Positions 9,629 through 18,376 are shown, numbered from the stretch's first letter. The stretch: 46,523 bases of DNA from Occallatibacter sp. (GCA_017883405.1 JADGNO010000155.1:1-46523); one strand, 5' to 3'. The notes: a model not told the origin generated them from the letters alone. A program made the numbers and translations.

Positions 9629-9658
9629 TTAACGGCAAAAACGGCGCTGTGCTACAAT
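9629..9658 (+). promoter_or_regulatory. Predicted sigma70-type promoter
   Basis: TTAACG at 9629-9634 and TACAAT at 9653-9658 are separated by 18 bp and match the -35/-10 consensus moderately. It starts just after the aldolase stop and would begin a transcript near 9665, more than 430 nt before the helicase start. Confidence 0.45.
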
Positions 9659-9664
9659 GAAATT

Positions 9665-9900
9665 GCGCTCCAGTGATTTGGCCGTGAGCGGTATTCTGCC
9701 TATAGACAAGGCAGCCTGCCTTGCACAGATTTCCCCAAGCCCCTACAGCGTGACCACTTGAGTCTCCCACCCGGTGACTTTGCGTTCGGACCTTATGTTG
9801 ATTCGAATGAACTTGAGCGACGCGAGTTTTTGATGGCGCTCCAGGCCGGGAAGCAAGCGGGAAAGTGGTGTCGGTTGGCATTGTGCCGGCTGACGGTGAC
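9665..9900 (+). ncRNA. Candidate structured RNA or long leader before the helicase
   Basis: No convincing coding frame fills this stretch. The presumed transcript can fold as a long interrupted rod: CAGCC 9712-9716 with GGCTG 9888-9892, GCACA 9723-9727 with TGTGC 9882-9886, ACCACTT 9753-9759 with AAGTGGT 9863-9869, TCCC 9765-9768 with GGGA 9859-9862, and CCCGG 9770-9774 with CCGGG 9846-9850. A large asymmetric internal loop lies at about 9728-9752. The overall shape and size recall 6S RNA, but I found no 6S sequence signature, so it could equally be a 5' leader of the helicase gene. All of this is read by eye. Confidence 0.3.
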
Positions 9901-10100
9901 GTAGCGTGCGGCAGCTCCGGGCCTCGAGCGTTCTCCCCTTGAATGTTCGCCGGTCAGTCTTCTAGAACGACTTTCGGTTCTCCCTTACGCATATAAATAA
10001 GCAGGCCTGCGCCCCTATGAAGGGCATGCACGCCTCCAGGTCCGGTTCCGAGTGTGCAGGCCGCAGGAAGTGCGGCTCCCGGAACAGAAGAAAGAATATT

Positions 10101-11237
10101 TTGACTACTCAGTTTTCGCAGTTCAATCTGTCGGCGCCTTTGATGGCCCGACTCAATGCAAACAAATTTGAAATTCCCACACCGGTACAAGAGGGCGCCA
10201 TTCCTCCGGCGCTTGAGGGTCGCGATGTACTCGCGACTGCCCAGACCGGAACAGGCAAGACGCTTAGCTTTCTGATTCCGATTGTGGAATTGCTGCAGAA
10301 GGTGGAAGCACGCGGACCGGCGGCTCATGCGCTGGTGCTGTTGCCCACGCGCGAACTGGCCATGCAGGTGGAGAAGGCATTCCTTGCCATCCGTTCAAGC
10401 TCTGATCAGACCGTGGCGCTCGTTGTGGGCGGCATGCAAGAGCGGCAGCAACTCGATGCGATTCGTCGCGGAGCCAAGTTGATTGTGGCAACGCCGGGCC
10501 GACTCGAGGATTTTCTTTCTCGCAAGCTAGTCCGTCTAGGCCAGGTAAAGATTCTGGTGCTGGACGAAGTGGATCGCATGCTTGACATGGGTTTCCAGCC
10601 GGCGATTGCGCGCATTGCGGCGAATCTGCCTGCTGCGCGGCAGACGCTTTGCTACTCGGCCACGCTTGAGGGCGCGGTAAAAGATGTGGCGCGGAATTAT
10701 CTGAACAATCCTGCCCGCATCGAAATTGGCTCAGTGCTCAAGCCTGCTGAGAATGTCGAACTGCGCACGTTTGAAGTGGCGCAGGAAAACAAGCAGGAAC
10801 TCCTCGAGCATTTGCTGGGCGCGGAAAAGGGAAGCTTTCTGGTTTTCGTCCGCACCAAGCATGGAGCTGATCGCGTGGCCCGCAAGCTGGAGCGTTCGGG
10901 TTGGTCTGCAACACAGATCCACGGCGATCGTTCGCAGTCGCAGCGCAACGCGGCTCTGAGGAGCTTCCGCGAGGGACATCACCGCATCCTGGTGGCGACG
11001 GACGTAGCGGCACGCGGCATCGATGTTGCCAACGTGGCGCATGTCATCAATTTCGACCTGCCCAAGGTGGCTGAGGATTTCGTGCATCGCATCGGCCGCA
11101 CTGGCCGAGCCTCGGCACATGGTGTGGCTTCAACATTTGCCGGACCAAGTGAACGTAAAGACCTTCGCAGGATTGAGAAGACGTTGTCGATCCAGATGAA
11201 GCGCTTCAGAGTAAGCACGATTGGCGCGAACGCGTAA
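10101..11237 (+). CDS. DEAD-box-type ATP-dependent RNA helicase (motif II is DEVD)
   Basis: RNA helicase of about 378 residues, expected to unwind short RNA duplexes during ribosome assembly or mRNA decay. Motifs from the chosen start: Q motif with IPTPVQ, motif I AQTGTGKT (Lys53), Ia PTRELA, Ib TPGR, motif II DEVD at 155-158 instead of DEAD, motif III SAT, motif V ATDVAARGID and motif VI HRIGRTGR (His329 onward). Both RecA-like domains are complete and there is only a short tail, as in the RhlE group. The TTG at 10101 follows AGAAAGA; the upstream in-frame ATG at 10017 adds 28 residues that look non-native. The stretch before it may be a long leader. Confidence 0.92.
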   Translation: MTTQFSQFNLSAPLMARLNANKFEIPTPVQEGAIPPALEGRDVLATAQTGTGKTLSFLIPIVELLQKVEARGPAAHALVLLPTRELAMQVEKAFLAIRSSSDQTVALVVGGMQERQQLDAIRRGAKLIVATPGRLEDFLSRKLVRLGQVKILVLDEVDRMLDMGFQPAIARIAANLPAARQTLCYSATLEGAVKDVARNYLNNPARIEIGSVLKPAENVELRTFEVAQENKQELLEHLLGAEKGSFLVFVRTKHGADRVARKLERSGWSATQIHGDRSQSQRNAALRSFREGHHRILVATDVAARGIDVANVAHVINFDLPKVAEDFVHRIGRTGRASAHGVASTFAGPSERKDLRRIEKTLSIQMKRFRVSTIGANA

Positions 11238-11264
11238 ATCGCATCCGTTACTGAACGATAAAAC

Positions 11265-11308
11265 AAGCGCTCCGACTTTCGCGAAAACCAACGCGGGTCG
11301 GGGCGCTT
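11265..11308. terminator. Intrinsic terminator between helicase and DUF4386 gene
   Basis: AAGCGCTCCGAC (11265-11276) pairs with GTCGGGGCGCTT (11297-11308), 12 pairs with one G-T, followed by GGTGTTTT on the plus strand and preceded by A-rich sequence. It lies between convergent genes and can serve both. Confidence 0.75.
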
Positions 11309-11314
11309 GGTGTT

Positions 11315-12064
11315 TTAAGCTGGATACTCCGGCTGCGATTGGCGGGCTAATCTTAGAAGTCTAAGCCCCACCAAAATAAACCAAACAGGATAAAGCGGTC
11401 CGGCGATGGACAGCAGAACGAAGCCGGCGGCGGGTAATAAAAGTCCGCCTACGATGTGAGCGAGATCTAGCCCGTGCATTACGATGCCGAGCCAAGCGGT
11501 TGTTTTGCTGAAGACGTTGCCTCGCAACATGACAACTGAAATCAGCAGTGCGCCGCACTGAAGAAGCACCCCGCCAAGGATGGCACTAGTGGAATGCCAG
11601 ATGTCGGCAGCCAGCAAAGCTTCTCCAGCAGCCAGCAACTGGTTGCGTGCAGTATCGCTGGCGGCTGCTGCAAATTTGTCGCTGAGCGGAATCATGGAAA
11701 GAGCCGTGGGCGTGGCGAGCGTGAGCGTTGTGCCGACGAATGCAAGAGCGATAGCGAGCAATGTATTGGACCGGTCGCTGCGGCGCAGTGCTGCAAAAAG
11801 TCCGAGGAACACAAAGTAGTAGAGCGGCAAAACGGCGATTGTCGGAAGGTCCAGCCGCAGTAAACCAATCACTCGATGGTGCTCAAGCAGGTCAAATGCC
11901 TGCGCCGCGGAAGTTGGCTGGCCGCCAAGCATGACTATTTGAACTATTGTCGCCAGCGAATAGGCCGCGAGAATCAGTGCGGCGATTCCGCCGATCCGGC
12001 ATAGACCGCTGAGACTGTTCGATATTCGTTGAATCTCAACTTCTGAGTCATGCTGAGAGATCAT
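11315..12064 (-). CDS. DUF4386-like membrane protein
   Basis: Inner-membrane protein of 249 residues with about six hydrophobic helices (e.g. IGGIAALILAAYSLATIV, IAVLPLYYFVFLGLFAAL, LLSIAGPLYPVWFILVGLRL). Helix spacing and the Ala/Leu-rich loops fit the DUF4386 family, whose function is unknown. Its ATG overlaps the stop codon of the dienelactone-hydrolase gene by 4 bp (ATGA), so the two are translated from one mRNA. The pairing of a soluble hydrolase with this membrane protein gives no specific functional clue. Confidence 0.8.
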   Translation of the reverse strand: MISQHDSEVEIQRISNSLSGLCRIGGIAALILAAYSLATIVQIVMLGGQPTSAAQAFDLLEHHRVIGLLRLDLPTIAVLPLYYFVFLGLFAALRRSDRSNTLLAIALAFVGTTLTLATPTALSMIPLSDKFAAAASDTARNQLLAAGEALLAADIWHSTSAILGGVLLQCGALLISVVMLRGNVFSKTTAWLGIVMHGLDLAHIVGGLLLPAAGFVLLSIAGPLYPVWFILVGLRLLRLARQSQPEYPA

Positions 12065-12777
12065 GGCCTTGCGTTCCCAAGATGAAGGTTGAAGAAGGCG
12101 ACAATGCGGCGGCGGGCGTCCATTGTTGCGGGCTCGTTGTAGCCGATGGCCCTGACTCGCAATACCTTCAAGAACCCGTAACCGGGGTGCTGGTTCATGA
12201 AGGAGTGGCCTGCGTCTGGATACTCCTTTACGTCATGTGAAACGAGCGCGCGCTCAAGTTTCGCAGCCAGTTGATCGGCAACACCCTTTTCCCACTTGGC
12301 AAGCCCGCCATAGCTGCCCACGAGCGGACACGCCGCATCGAGAAAATCGTCGACATCCTCTGGAAGTGGCCCACCGTAGTTGATGCTGGCAGCGGAGAAT
12401 CCGTGCCCCGACGCGAGCAGAAGTGCGAATCCGCCTCCCATGCAGAATCCGATAACGCCGATGTGCCCATTGCACTCGGGCTGAGCGAGTAGCCAGCTTC
12501 TACACGCTTCAACATCGTCAAAGGCCGGCCCGGCGCGAGCCATCATGTCGCGAATAACGTGGCGAATGCAAATGAGCCTGCCGCCCTTGTAGTAAAGGTC
12601 GGGGGAAGCCGCTAGAAATCCGGCTTCGGCAAGCCAGTCGGACTGATTGCGAAGGTCCTGGCTCATGCCTAACACATCATGCAGTACAACGATGCCGGGT
12701 GTAGGGGCAGCGGATGAAGGAGCCGCAAACCATGCGGGCATCTGGCCCCGTGGAGTAGGGATGAGGACGTTGGGCAT
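12061..12777 (-). CDS. Dienelactone hydrolase family protein
   Basis: Alpha/beta-hydrolase of 238 residues, probably cytoplasmic. The nucleophile elbow GFCMGG gives Cys112, the cysteine typical of carboxymethylenebutenolidase-type enzymes rather than the usual serine. The catalytic histidine is His191 in YPDAGHSF. The triad aspartate normally sits in a YG..D segment after strand 7; here the segment reads SYGGLAKW with Ala160 where Asp is expected, so the acid may be shifted or missing. GGGAG is placed 8 nt before the ATG. It is the first gene of a two-gene operon. Possible substrates are dienelactones or other small esters. Confidence 0.88.
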   Translation of the reverse strand: MPNVLIPTPRGQMPAWFAAPSSAAPTPGIVVLHDVLGMSQDLRNQSDWLAEAGFLAASPDLYYKGGRLICIRHVIRDMMARAGPAFDDVEACRSWLLAQPECNGHIGVIGFCMGGGFALLLASGHGFSAASINYGGPLPEDVDDFLDAACPLVGSYGGLAKWEKGVADQLAAKLERALVSHDVKEYPDAGHSFMNQHPGYGFLKVLRVRAIGYNEPATMDARRRIVAFFNLHLGNARP

Positions 12778-12882
12778 GATCGTTCTCCCACGCCGGGCGG
12801 CGGTCTCGCTGCCGACAGGCGATTCTACTCCTCGATTTGAACTGGAATGATGAAAAGAGGGTTTCGGAAGTATTGAGCACAG

Positions 12883-12917
12883 AAATAGGGCCCCGGAATC
12901 ATTCCGGGGCCCTATTT
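12883..12917. terminator. Strong palindromic terminator
   Basis: AAATAGGGCCCCGGAAT and its exact reverse complement are separated by one base, giving up to 15-16 pairs around a tiny loop. The ends are A-rich on the left and T-rich on the right, so it can act in both directions. On the minus strand it directly follows the GH3 gene. Confidence 0.8.
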
Positions 12918-12938
12918 CATTTGCTGTTGACTGTTGAT

Positions 12939-15632
12939 TTATTCAGGCAGAGCGAGCTGGCCGTCCACGTGGAACTTGCCACTCACTGTTTGTGCGCTGG
13001 TGTCAGGCTGTCCGCCGCCGATGCTGATGGAGTAGTCTCCGCCGGCAATAATCGGGTCGCCATTCTCCGTCACCATCACCAGGTCGCGGTCCTTCAGGTC
13101 GAAGTGGACCTTCTGGCTCGCACCCGCCTCAAGATGAACGCGTTCGAAGCCACGCAGTGCAACCTTCGGAGCTCCCTTGACGTCAGGGAACTTGATATAG
13201 ACCTGCACTACTTCGTCTCCAGCCTTACTGCCGGTGTTTGCAACGGTAACGTCGGCGCTCACAGGTTGTCCTGCGGCGACTGACGGAGTGCTAACGCTCA
13301 GATCGCTGTACTTGAAGGTGGTGTAGCTCAGTCCGTAACCGAACGGATAAAGCGGCGTGCCCTTGAAGTACCGATAAGTGCGGTTGGTCATTTCATAGTC
13401 TTCAAAGTTAGGCAGCTGGGTGGTGTCCTTGTAGAACGTAACCGGAAGCCGGCCGGCAGGATTGTTTTTGCCGCTCAGCGTCTCGGCAATTGCCGCGCCG
13501 CCTTCTTCGCCGGAGTACCAAGCTTCAAGGACCGCGTTGGCGTGATCGTTGATCCAGTTAACGGCGAGTGCGCTGCCGTTCATGAGGACGACTACGGTGG
13601 GCTTACCGGTAGCCTGAACTGCTTCAACGAGCGCTTCTTCCGGTGCCGGCAGGTCAATGCTGGTGCGGTCTCCGCCCAGGAATCCTGGCTCCGTTACCGG
13701 CATCTCTTCGCCTTCGAGCTGGCTGGTGATGCCTACAACGGCGACAACGATGTCGGCATTCTTTGCAGCGGCAACAGCTTCAGGCGAAGGTGCGGTGTTT
13801 ACCTTCTCCCAAATCAGTTGTGCGTGCGGCTTGCCGGTCATACTGCCGTATTGCAGGTTGAGGGCGACCTTCTGCCCCTTCTCCAGGTGGATGCGGCCGA
13901 CGCTGGCTGTAATTCCTTCAGCGCCGCCTCTGCCCATCATGGTTACTTGCTTCTCGTCCGCCATGAGGCGTCCGAAGCCGTCGCCACGCAATCCTAGAAG
14001 ATAGTCGCCTGTCTCGGTTGCGGTCAGGAATCCTGTGTAGCGAACGCCGACGCCCTTTTTGCCGGCAACTTCTGTCGGCAACGTGGTGCTGTCGCCGAGG
14101 TTGATGTTCGGCTCGGTGCGGCTGGCGATTACCGCCGGCGCCGCTCCGCGGCCAAAGCCGCCGCCACGGCCACCTGCGAATTCACTGTAATCGGCCTTGA
14201 GACCAGGCTTTCCATCAGGAGTGGTCAAGAGTGCATTCGGCACGGGAGTGCCGTCCGGATGCAGGAATTGGGTTCCAGGCACGTATGTGATTACCGCGTT
14301 TGGGAACTCAGCCTTGAGTCCGTCAAGCACTGAGACGATGTGCGTGGGAGTTCCTGCGTAGTTGCCGAGCAGCGGGCGGGTTTGCTCTGCAAGGGGACCG
14401 ACAACAGCAATCTTCTTTATGCCCGGTTTGAAGGGCAGTGTGCCGTCGTTCTTCAAGAGCACCATGGCCTCGTTGGCAAGTTTGCGTGCAAGGGCGCGGT
14501 GCTCGGCGCTATCAAGTTCCTTCTCGTCGATTTTTGTATAAGGCACCATCTCCGGCGGATCGAACAGGCCGAGCTTGATGCGGGCGACGAAGAGGCGGAT
14601 CAAGGACAGGTCGAGCGTGGCCTCAGGCAGGTAGCCTTGCTGCACGGCATCGACATAAGCCTTGGTGAGAGGTTCGCCGCGCCGTTGGGTAAAGGTGACA
14701 CACTCGTTGTCCATGCCGCGAATGACGGAGATGGCAGCGCCCTGTGCCTGGTTGGGGCGATAGCGGTGGTTGGCGGCAACGTCCAAAACTGCGTCGCAAT
14801 CAGAAACAACGTAGCCCTGGAATCCCCACTTGCCGCGGAGCTGATCGACCATCTGGAATTGGCTGGCACAAGCAGGTTCGCCGTTGATGGCGTTGTAGGC
14901 GCACATGACGGAATCGGCCTTGCCTTCAACAATGGCAGCGCGGAATGCGGGCAGATATGTGTCGATCTGGTCGTGCTTGCTTACGTCGACATCTGCGAAG
15001 TGGCGTGTGGGCTCAGGTCCGCTGTGCACTGCAAAGTGCTTCGGAGTCGCAATAGCGCGGTAGTACTTCGGATCGTCACCCTGCATGCCGGTGACATAGG
15101 CAACGCCCATGCGGCCAGTGAGGAAAGGATCTTCTCCGTAGGTTTCCTGACCACGGCCCCAACGCGGGTCACGGAAGATGTTCAGGTTCGGCGACCAAAA
15201 GTCGAGTCCGCCGCCGATTCCGACATGTCCTTCACGCTCGTTCTGCACGTGCTTGACGCGCCCCTCGATACCGATTTGGATTGCCATGGTATGAATGTTT
15301 GGTGCGTCAAAAGTCGCGGCAAGGCCAATTGGTTCGGGGTATTCGGTTACGCCCTGATTGATAACGCCGTGAAGGGCCTCGCTCCACCACTGGTATGAAG
15401 GAACCTTCAACCGCGGAATTGCCGGCGAGGTGTTCACCATCTGTGTAGCTTTTTCTTCAAGCGTCATGCGGTGAACCAGGTCGGTTGCGCGCTGTTCAGG
15501 TGTGAGATTTGTGTTCAGGTAGGGTGGATTCGCATCCTGCGCGGCAGCAAACTGAGCCGTTCCACCCAGAAAAAGCAATCCAGCAAACGCGACCGTTCCA
15601 GCTACAACGCGCGTCACGCACTTCATCATCAT
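12939..15632 (-). CDS. Glycoside hydrolase family 3 with PA14 insert (beta-glucosidase/beta-xylosidase type)
   Basis: Exported enzyme of 897 residues that would release sugars from the non-reducing ends of plant or fungal oligosaccharides. A signal peptide spans residues 1-31. The GH3 barrel (~45-340) contains the NIFRDPRWGRGQETYGEDP segment, the KHF motif and the nucleophile Asp278 in VVSDCDA. The second sandwich domain (~400-760) is split by a PA14-like module at ~475-610. The loop EGEEMPV is where the acid/base glutamate is expected. A fibronectin-III-like domain follows (~775-860). The SDCDA sequence and early WWSEALHG segment point to the beta-xylosidase/beta-glucosidase branch. GGAGGAG precedes the ATG. 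No linked polysaccharide cluster is visible. Confidence 0.93.
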   Translation of the reverse strand: MMMKCVTRVVAGTVAFAGLLFLGGTAQFAAAQDANPPYLNTNLTPEQRATDLVHRMTLEEKATQMVNTSPAIPRLKVPSYQWWSEALHGVINQGVTEYPEPIGLAATFDAPNIHTMAIQIGIEGRVKHVQNEREGHVGIGGGLDFWSPNLNIFRDPRWGRGQETYGEDPFLTGRMGVAYVTGMQGDDPKYYRAIATPKHFAVHSGPEPTRHFADVDVSKHDQIDTYLPAFRAAIVEGKADSVMCAYNAINGEPACASQFQMVDQLRGKWGFQGYVVSDCDAVLDVAANHRYRPNQAQGAAISVIRGMDNECVTFTQRRGEPLTKAYVDAVQQGYLPEATLDLSLIRLFVARIKLGLFDPPEMVPYTKIDEKELDSAEHRALARKLANEAMVLLKNDGTLPFKPGIKKIAVVGPLAEQTRPLLGNYAGTPTHIVSVLDGLKAEFPNAVITYVPGTQFLHPDGTPVPNALLTTPDGKPGLKADYSEFAGGRGGGFGRGAAPAVIASRTEPNINLGDSTTLPTEVAGKKGVGVRYTGFLTATETGDYLLGLRGDGFGRLMADEKQVTMMGRGGAEGITASVGRIHLEKGQKVALNLQYGSMTGKPHAQLIWEKVNTAPSPEAVAAAKNADIVVAVVGITSQLEGEEMPVTEPGFLGGDRTSIDLPAPEEALVEAVQATGKPTVVVLMNGSALAVNWINDHANAVLEAWYSGEEGGAAIAETLSGKNNPAGRLPVTFYKDTTQLPNFEDYEMTNRTYRYFKGTPLYPFGYGLSYTTFKYSDLSVSTPSVAAGQPVSADVTVANTGSKAGDEVVQVYIKFPDVKGAPKVALRGFERVHLEAGASQKVHFDLKDRDLVMVTENGDPIIAGGDYSISIGGGQPDTSAQTVSGKFHVDGQLALPE

Positions 15633-16379
15633 CTAGCTCCTCCAGATTGACTCTTGATCGGCAGGAGCTTGCGCTTCAAGAAAAGCTTTACCGGAAGGCA
15701 GTCACTAAGCGCCTTCTGAGAATGATTCGGCGCAGTTTCATGGCAAAAATGCGGACTGCTTAACCGTAGCTTTTTAGCCGTTCAAGTATCGACAGCGATT
15801 CTAGCGCGTTTGGGTGTACTCAGGTAAGGAATCGGAGGGTTAAAAGCGTGCGTTGGTGGTGTTATCGATAAATCGGTTCACTGGCTGATTTTCCTGGTTA
15901 AAGCGTCGGGTGCAAAGCCCTGTCAATCAGGAGGCTTAGGTGCGGACAATGTGCATCTGAAATTGGGTTCGGAGCGAGTTTTACATCCAAAGCAGCGCTT
16001 CCTGCTCTCGCAGTGGCATCTTCGGTTGAAATTCGGGCATTTTCCACCGTTCCTGGACGCCTTGCTGGGCCTGCTTTTCGTTGACTCTCGGGCCTGTTTC
16101 AGTTATCCTGAAGTCCTTGCGCGGTGTTGTGCCTGCGGTCCTGATAATAGCCGGGACCCGTTCGCGGATGGCTTCTAAGGAGTATCCGCTGCGACAGGCT
16201 AAAGGCTGCTGAGCAACGATTCGGTTTTTACAGGCGATTCTGCTCAGTCTGGCTAAAGAACCCAAGCAATCCTCACCCGAACAGATTTGTTTGGCAGTGG
16301 GTAGAATTCAGGCCCGTGCGCTTTTGAGCGCGGGTAATTATGATTTGCGCCGGTCTTTTTTGAAGAGGTAGGAGTTCTG
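15633..16379. other. Long intergenic region before rplM
   Basis: About 750 bp lie between the divergent GH3 gene and rplM. I found no open frame with a credible start, no tRNA and no recognisable mobile-element remnant. Near rplM, a GC hairpin (CCCGTGCGC/GCGCGGG, about 16313-16334) is followed by TATGAT at 16339-16344, which could be a terminator/attenuator-like leader element and a -10. It probably carries the promoters of both genes. Confidence 0.4.
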
Positions 16380-16811
16380 ATGGGAACCTTTGTTCCGAGC
16401 GGCAAGGATATTGACCGCAAGTGGTATGTGCTGGACGCGAGTGGCAAAACGCTGGGGCGATTGGCCACCAAAGCTGCTGATGTGCTCAGCGGCAAGTTGA
16501 ACCCCAGGTACGTGCCGTATATCGACACCGGCGACCACGTGATCGTGATCAACGCCGACAAGGTACGCCTTACCGGCCTCAAGTCCGAAAGCAAGCTCTA
16601 TCGCCGCTATACGGGTTTTCCGGGCGGTCTGCGCGAAGAGTCGTTTACGCGCTTGATGAGCCGCAAGCCGGAGATGGTTCTGGAACAGGCGATCAAGGGC
16701 ATGCTGCCGAAGACCAAGATGGGCCGCCAGATGGCGACCAAGTTGAAGGTTTATCGCGGCGACCAGCATCCGCACCAGGCACAGCAGCCGGTTGCGATGG
16801 AGATTAAGTAA
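16380..16811 (+). CDS. rplM: 50S ribosomal protein L13
   Basis: Large-subunit ribosomal protein of 143 residues that binds 23S rRNA early in assembly. Diagnostic segments are [43 protein letters not shown] and the C-terminal [10 protein letters not shown]. Length and order are normal for bacterial L13. GTAGGAG lies 6 nt before the ATG. It is the first gene of the conserved rplM-rpsI pair, but 130 bp with heptamer repeats separates the two genes, more than the usual short spacer. Confidence 0.98.
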   Translation: MGTFVPSGKDIDRKWYVLDASGKTLGRLATKAADVLSGKLNPRYVPYIDTGDHVIVINADKVRLTGLKSESKLYRRYTGFPGGLREESFTRLMSRKPEMVLEQAIKGMLPKTKMGRQMATKLKVYRGDQHPHQAQQPVAMEIK

Positions 16812-16812
16812 G

Positions 16813-16840
16813 CAGCTTTCAGCTATCAGCTCTCAGTTTT
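16813..16840. repeat. Heptamer array after rplM
   Basis: Four 7-bp units (CAGCTTT, CAGCTAT, CAGCTCT, CAGTTTT) begin one base after the rplM stop codon. They are the approximate reverse complement of the array at 16896-16930, so the two can pair in RNA or DNA. Confidence 0.85.
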
Positions 16841-16895
16841 TAGTTGCTGATGCCGGAAGTTCAGGACGACGCAAAGAATTGAATGAAAGCACGAC

Positions 16896-16930
16896 AAAGC
16901 TGAAAGCTGAAAGCTGACGGCTAAGAGCTA
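16896..16930. repeat. Heptamer array before rpsI
   Basis: Five 7-bp units (AAAGCTG three times, then ACGGCTA and AGAGCTA) run directly into AGAGGAAACG, the Shine-Dalgarno of rpsI. It is in inverted orientation to the array at 16813-16840, with 55 bp between them. Confidence 0.85.
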
Positions 16931-16941
16931 AGAGGAAACGA

Positions 16942-17337
16942 ATGGCAGATTTGGTTCAGTATTACGGGACGGGACGTCGCAAGTCGGCAATCGCGCGTGT
17001 TTTCCTGCGTCCCGGAACGGGCGAGTGGAAGGTCAACGGCAAAGCATTTGACGAATATTTCGTCACTGAGCAGCAGCGAGTTTCGGCAAAGCGCTCGCTG
17101 GTTGTGGCAGAAATGACCACGTCGTTTGACGTTGTCACCACCGTTAGCAGCGGCGGAGTTGCTTCGCAGGCTGATGCCGTAAAGTTGGGCGTTGCCCGTG
17201 CGCTGGTTTTGTTCAATCCTGAGCTGCGCAAGCTGCTCAAGGGCGAAGGCCTGATGACGCGCGACGCGCGCCAGAAGGAACGCAAGAAGTACGGCCAGAA
17301 GGGCGCACGCAAGCGCTTCCAGTTCTCGAAGCGTTAA
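16942..17337 (+). CDS. rpsI: 30S ribosomal protein S9
   Basis: Small-subunit head protein of 131 residues whose C-terminal tail reaches the ribosomal P site. Seen: [19 protein letters not shown] at the start, the [18 protein letters not shown] helix, and the basic tail ending in [11 protein letters not shown], the hallmark KR terminus of S9. AGAGG is placed 6-7 nt before the ATG. The gene lies between rplM and rpsB in one direction, so the four translation genes may share transcription, although hairpins interrupt the spacers. Confidence 0.98.
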   Translation: MADLVQYYGTGRRKSAIARVFLRPGTGEWKVNGKAFDEYFVTEQQRVSAKRSLVVAEMTTSFDVVTTVSSGGVASQADAVKLGVARALVLFNPELRKLLKGEGLMTRDARQKERKKYGQKGARKRFQFSKR

Positions 17338-17351
17338 CGCGCTTCAAAGGG

Positions 17352-17426
17352 TTCAGACTTCAGGTTTCAGGGATCAGTTATTAAGCATCGTGCTTTTACT
17401 GATCCCTGATCTCTGAGCCCTGATCC
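17352..17426. repeat. Two inverted heptamer arrays between rpsI and rpsB
   Basis: Units TTCAGAC, TTCAGGT, TTCAGGG, ATCAGTT (17352-17379) are followed by units CTGATCC, CTGATCT, CTGAGCC, CTGATCC (17399-17426) in inverted orientation. GGGATCAGT (17370-17378) pairs exactly with ACTGATCCC (17398-17406), forming a stem-loop that could attenuate or process the mRNA. Confidence 0.8.
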
Positions 17427-17441
17427 CTCGGTTTTAAATCT

Positions 17442-17488
17442 CCCGCGCAAGCGGGTTCAATCCGGGTCGCGGCAGAGCCAGCCCGGAT
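17442..17488 (+). promoter_or_regulatory. Two hairpins in the rpsB leader
   Basis: CCCGC-GCAA-GCGGG (17442-17455) is a short tight hairpin. ATCCGGG (17460-17466) pairs with CCCGGAT (17482-17488). Both lie just before the rpsB Shine-Dalgarno and may form an S2 autoregulatory leader; no known S2 leader consensus was matched. Confidence 0.4.
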
Positions 17489-17509
17489 GCAATCCACGAA
17501 GGAGGCCCT

Positions 17510-18376
17510 TTGGCCACGATCACAATGAAGGAGCTGCTCGAAGCGGGTGTTCACTTCGGGCATCAGACCAAGCGCTGGAATCCCAAGATGAAGGAATACA
17601 TCTTTGGCGAGCGCAATGGGATTTACATCATCGACCTGCAGAAGACGCTCAAGCTTTTCAAGGACGCGTCAAAGTTTGTGACCGACCTTTGCTCGAGCGG
17701 CAAGACGATTCTGTTTGTCGGCACCAAGCGCCAGGCACAGGATGCAGTCGCTGAAGAAGCCACCCGCGCGAGCATGCCGTATGTGAATCAGCGCTGGCTG
17801 GGCGGACTGCTCACCAACTGGGTGACGGTGCAGAAGTCGGTGAAGCGCCTTCAGGAACTGGACGACATGGCCACTGACGGCCGCTACGAGCTGCTGACCA
17901 AGAAAGAAGTGATCAAGCTCGAGCGCGAGCGCAAGCATCTTCAGGCCAACCTAGCCGGCATCAAGAACATGAAGCGACTGCCGGACGCGATCTTCATTGT
18001 GGACTCGAACAACGAGGCCATTGCCGTAAAGGAAGCGCGTAAGCTGGGCATTCCCGTGGTCGCGGTGGTGGATACCAATTGCGATCCTACGGTGGTGGAT
18101 TACGTGATTCCGGGCAACGATGACGCACTGCGCGCCATTCGCCTGTTCACTTCAAAGATCGCCGATTCGGCAGCCGAAGGCGTGAACATGGTTGGCGACA
18201 AGGCATTTGCCGAGGAAGCTCCTGTGCAGGCTGAGGGAGAAGTTGCCGCAGAAGCAGCCGCTCCCGCTGAAGACGTGGAAGTGGACCTTGAAGCAGTGCT
18301 TGGCGGCGGAATCCGCAAGGCGCCTGCTGCAGTGGCAGCCCTGGAAACGGCCGACGCGGCTGAGGGTGCTCTTTAA
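17510..18376 (+). CDS. rpsB: 30S ribosomal protein S2
   Basis: Small-subunit protein of 288 residues. S2 signatures are present: [41 protein letters not shown], and [25 protein letters not shown]. The start is TTG, with GGAGG at 17501-17505 just 4 nt upstream; the next in-frame ATG at 17525 would cut into the conserved N-terminus. The last ~60 residues form an acidic, Ala-rich tail ([18 protein letters not shown]) longer than in E. coli S2, a tail type seen in several phyla. It is followed 129 bp later by tsf, the standard bacterial order. Confidence 0.98.
   Translation: MATITMKELLEAGVHFGHQTKRWNPKMKEYIFGERNGIYIIDLQKTLKLFKDASKFVTDLCSSGKTILFVGTKRQAQDAVAEEATRASMPYVNQRWLGGLLTNWVTVQKSVKRLQELDDMATDGRYELLTKKEVIKLERERKHLQANLAGIKNMKRLPDAIFIVDSNNEAIAVKEARKLGIPVVAVVDTNCDPTVVDYVIPGNDDALRAIRLFTSKIADSAAEGVNMVGDKAFAEEAPVQAEGEVAAEAAAPAEDVEVDLEAVLGGGIRKAPAAVAALETADAAEGAL

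Noticed and set aside
9677-9904. Open frame in the helicase leader (from 9677, possible TTG at 9758)
   Set aside because: No start with a ribosome-binding site, and the predicted peptide has no domain; the fold of the RNA seemed the better explanation.
14340-15398. 352-codon plus-strand frame inside the GH3 gene
   Set aside because: Antisense shadow of a high-confidence enzyme gene with full motifs; no signal or domain in the shadow.
15951-16178. 75-codon frame in the region before rplM
   Set aside because: GTG start without Shine-Dalgarno, Cys/Phe-rich composition, no family.
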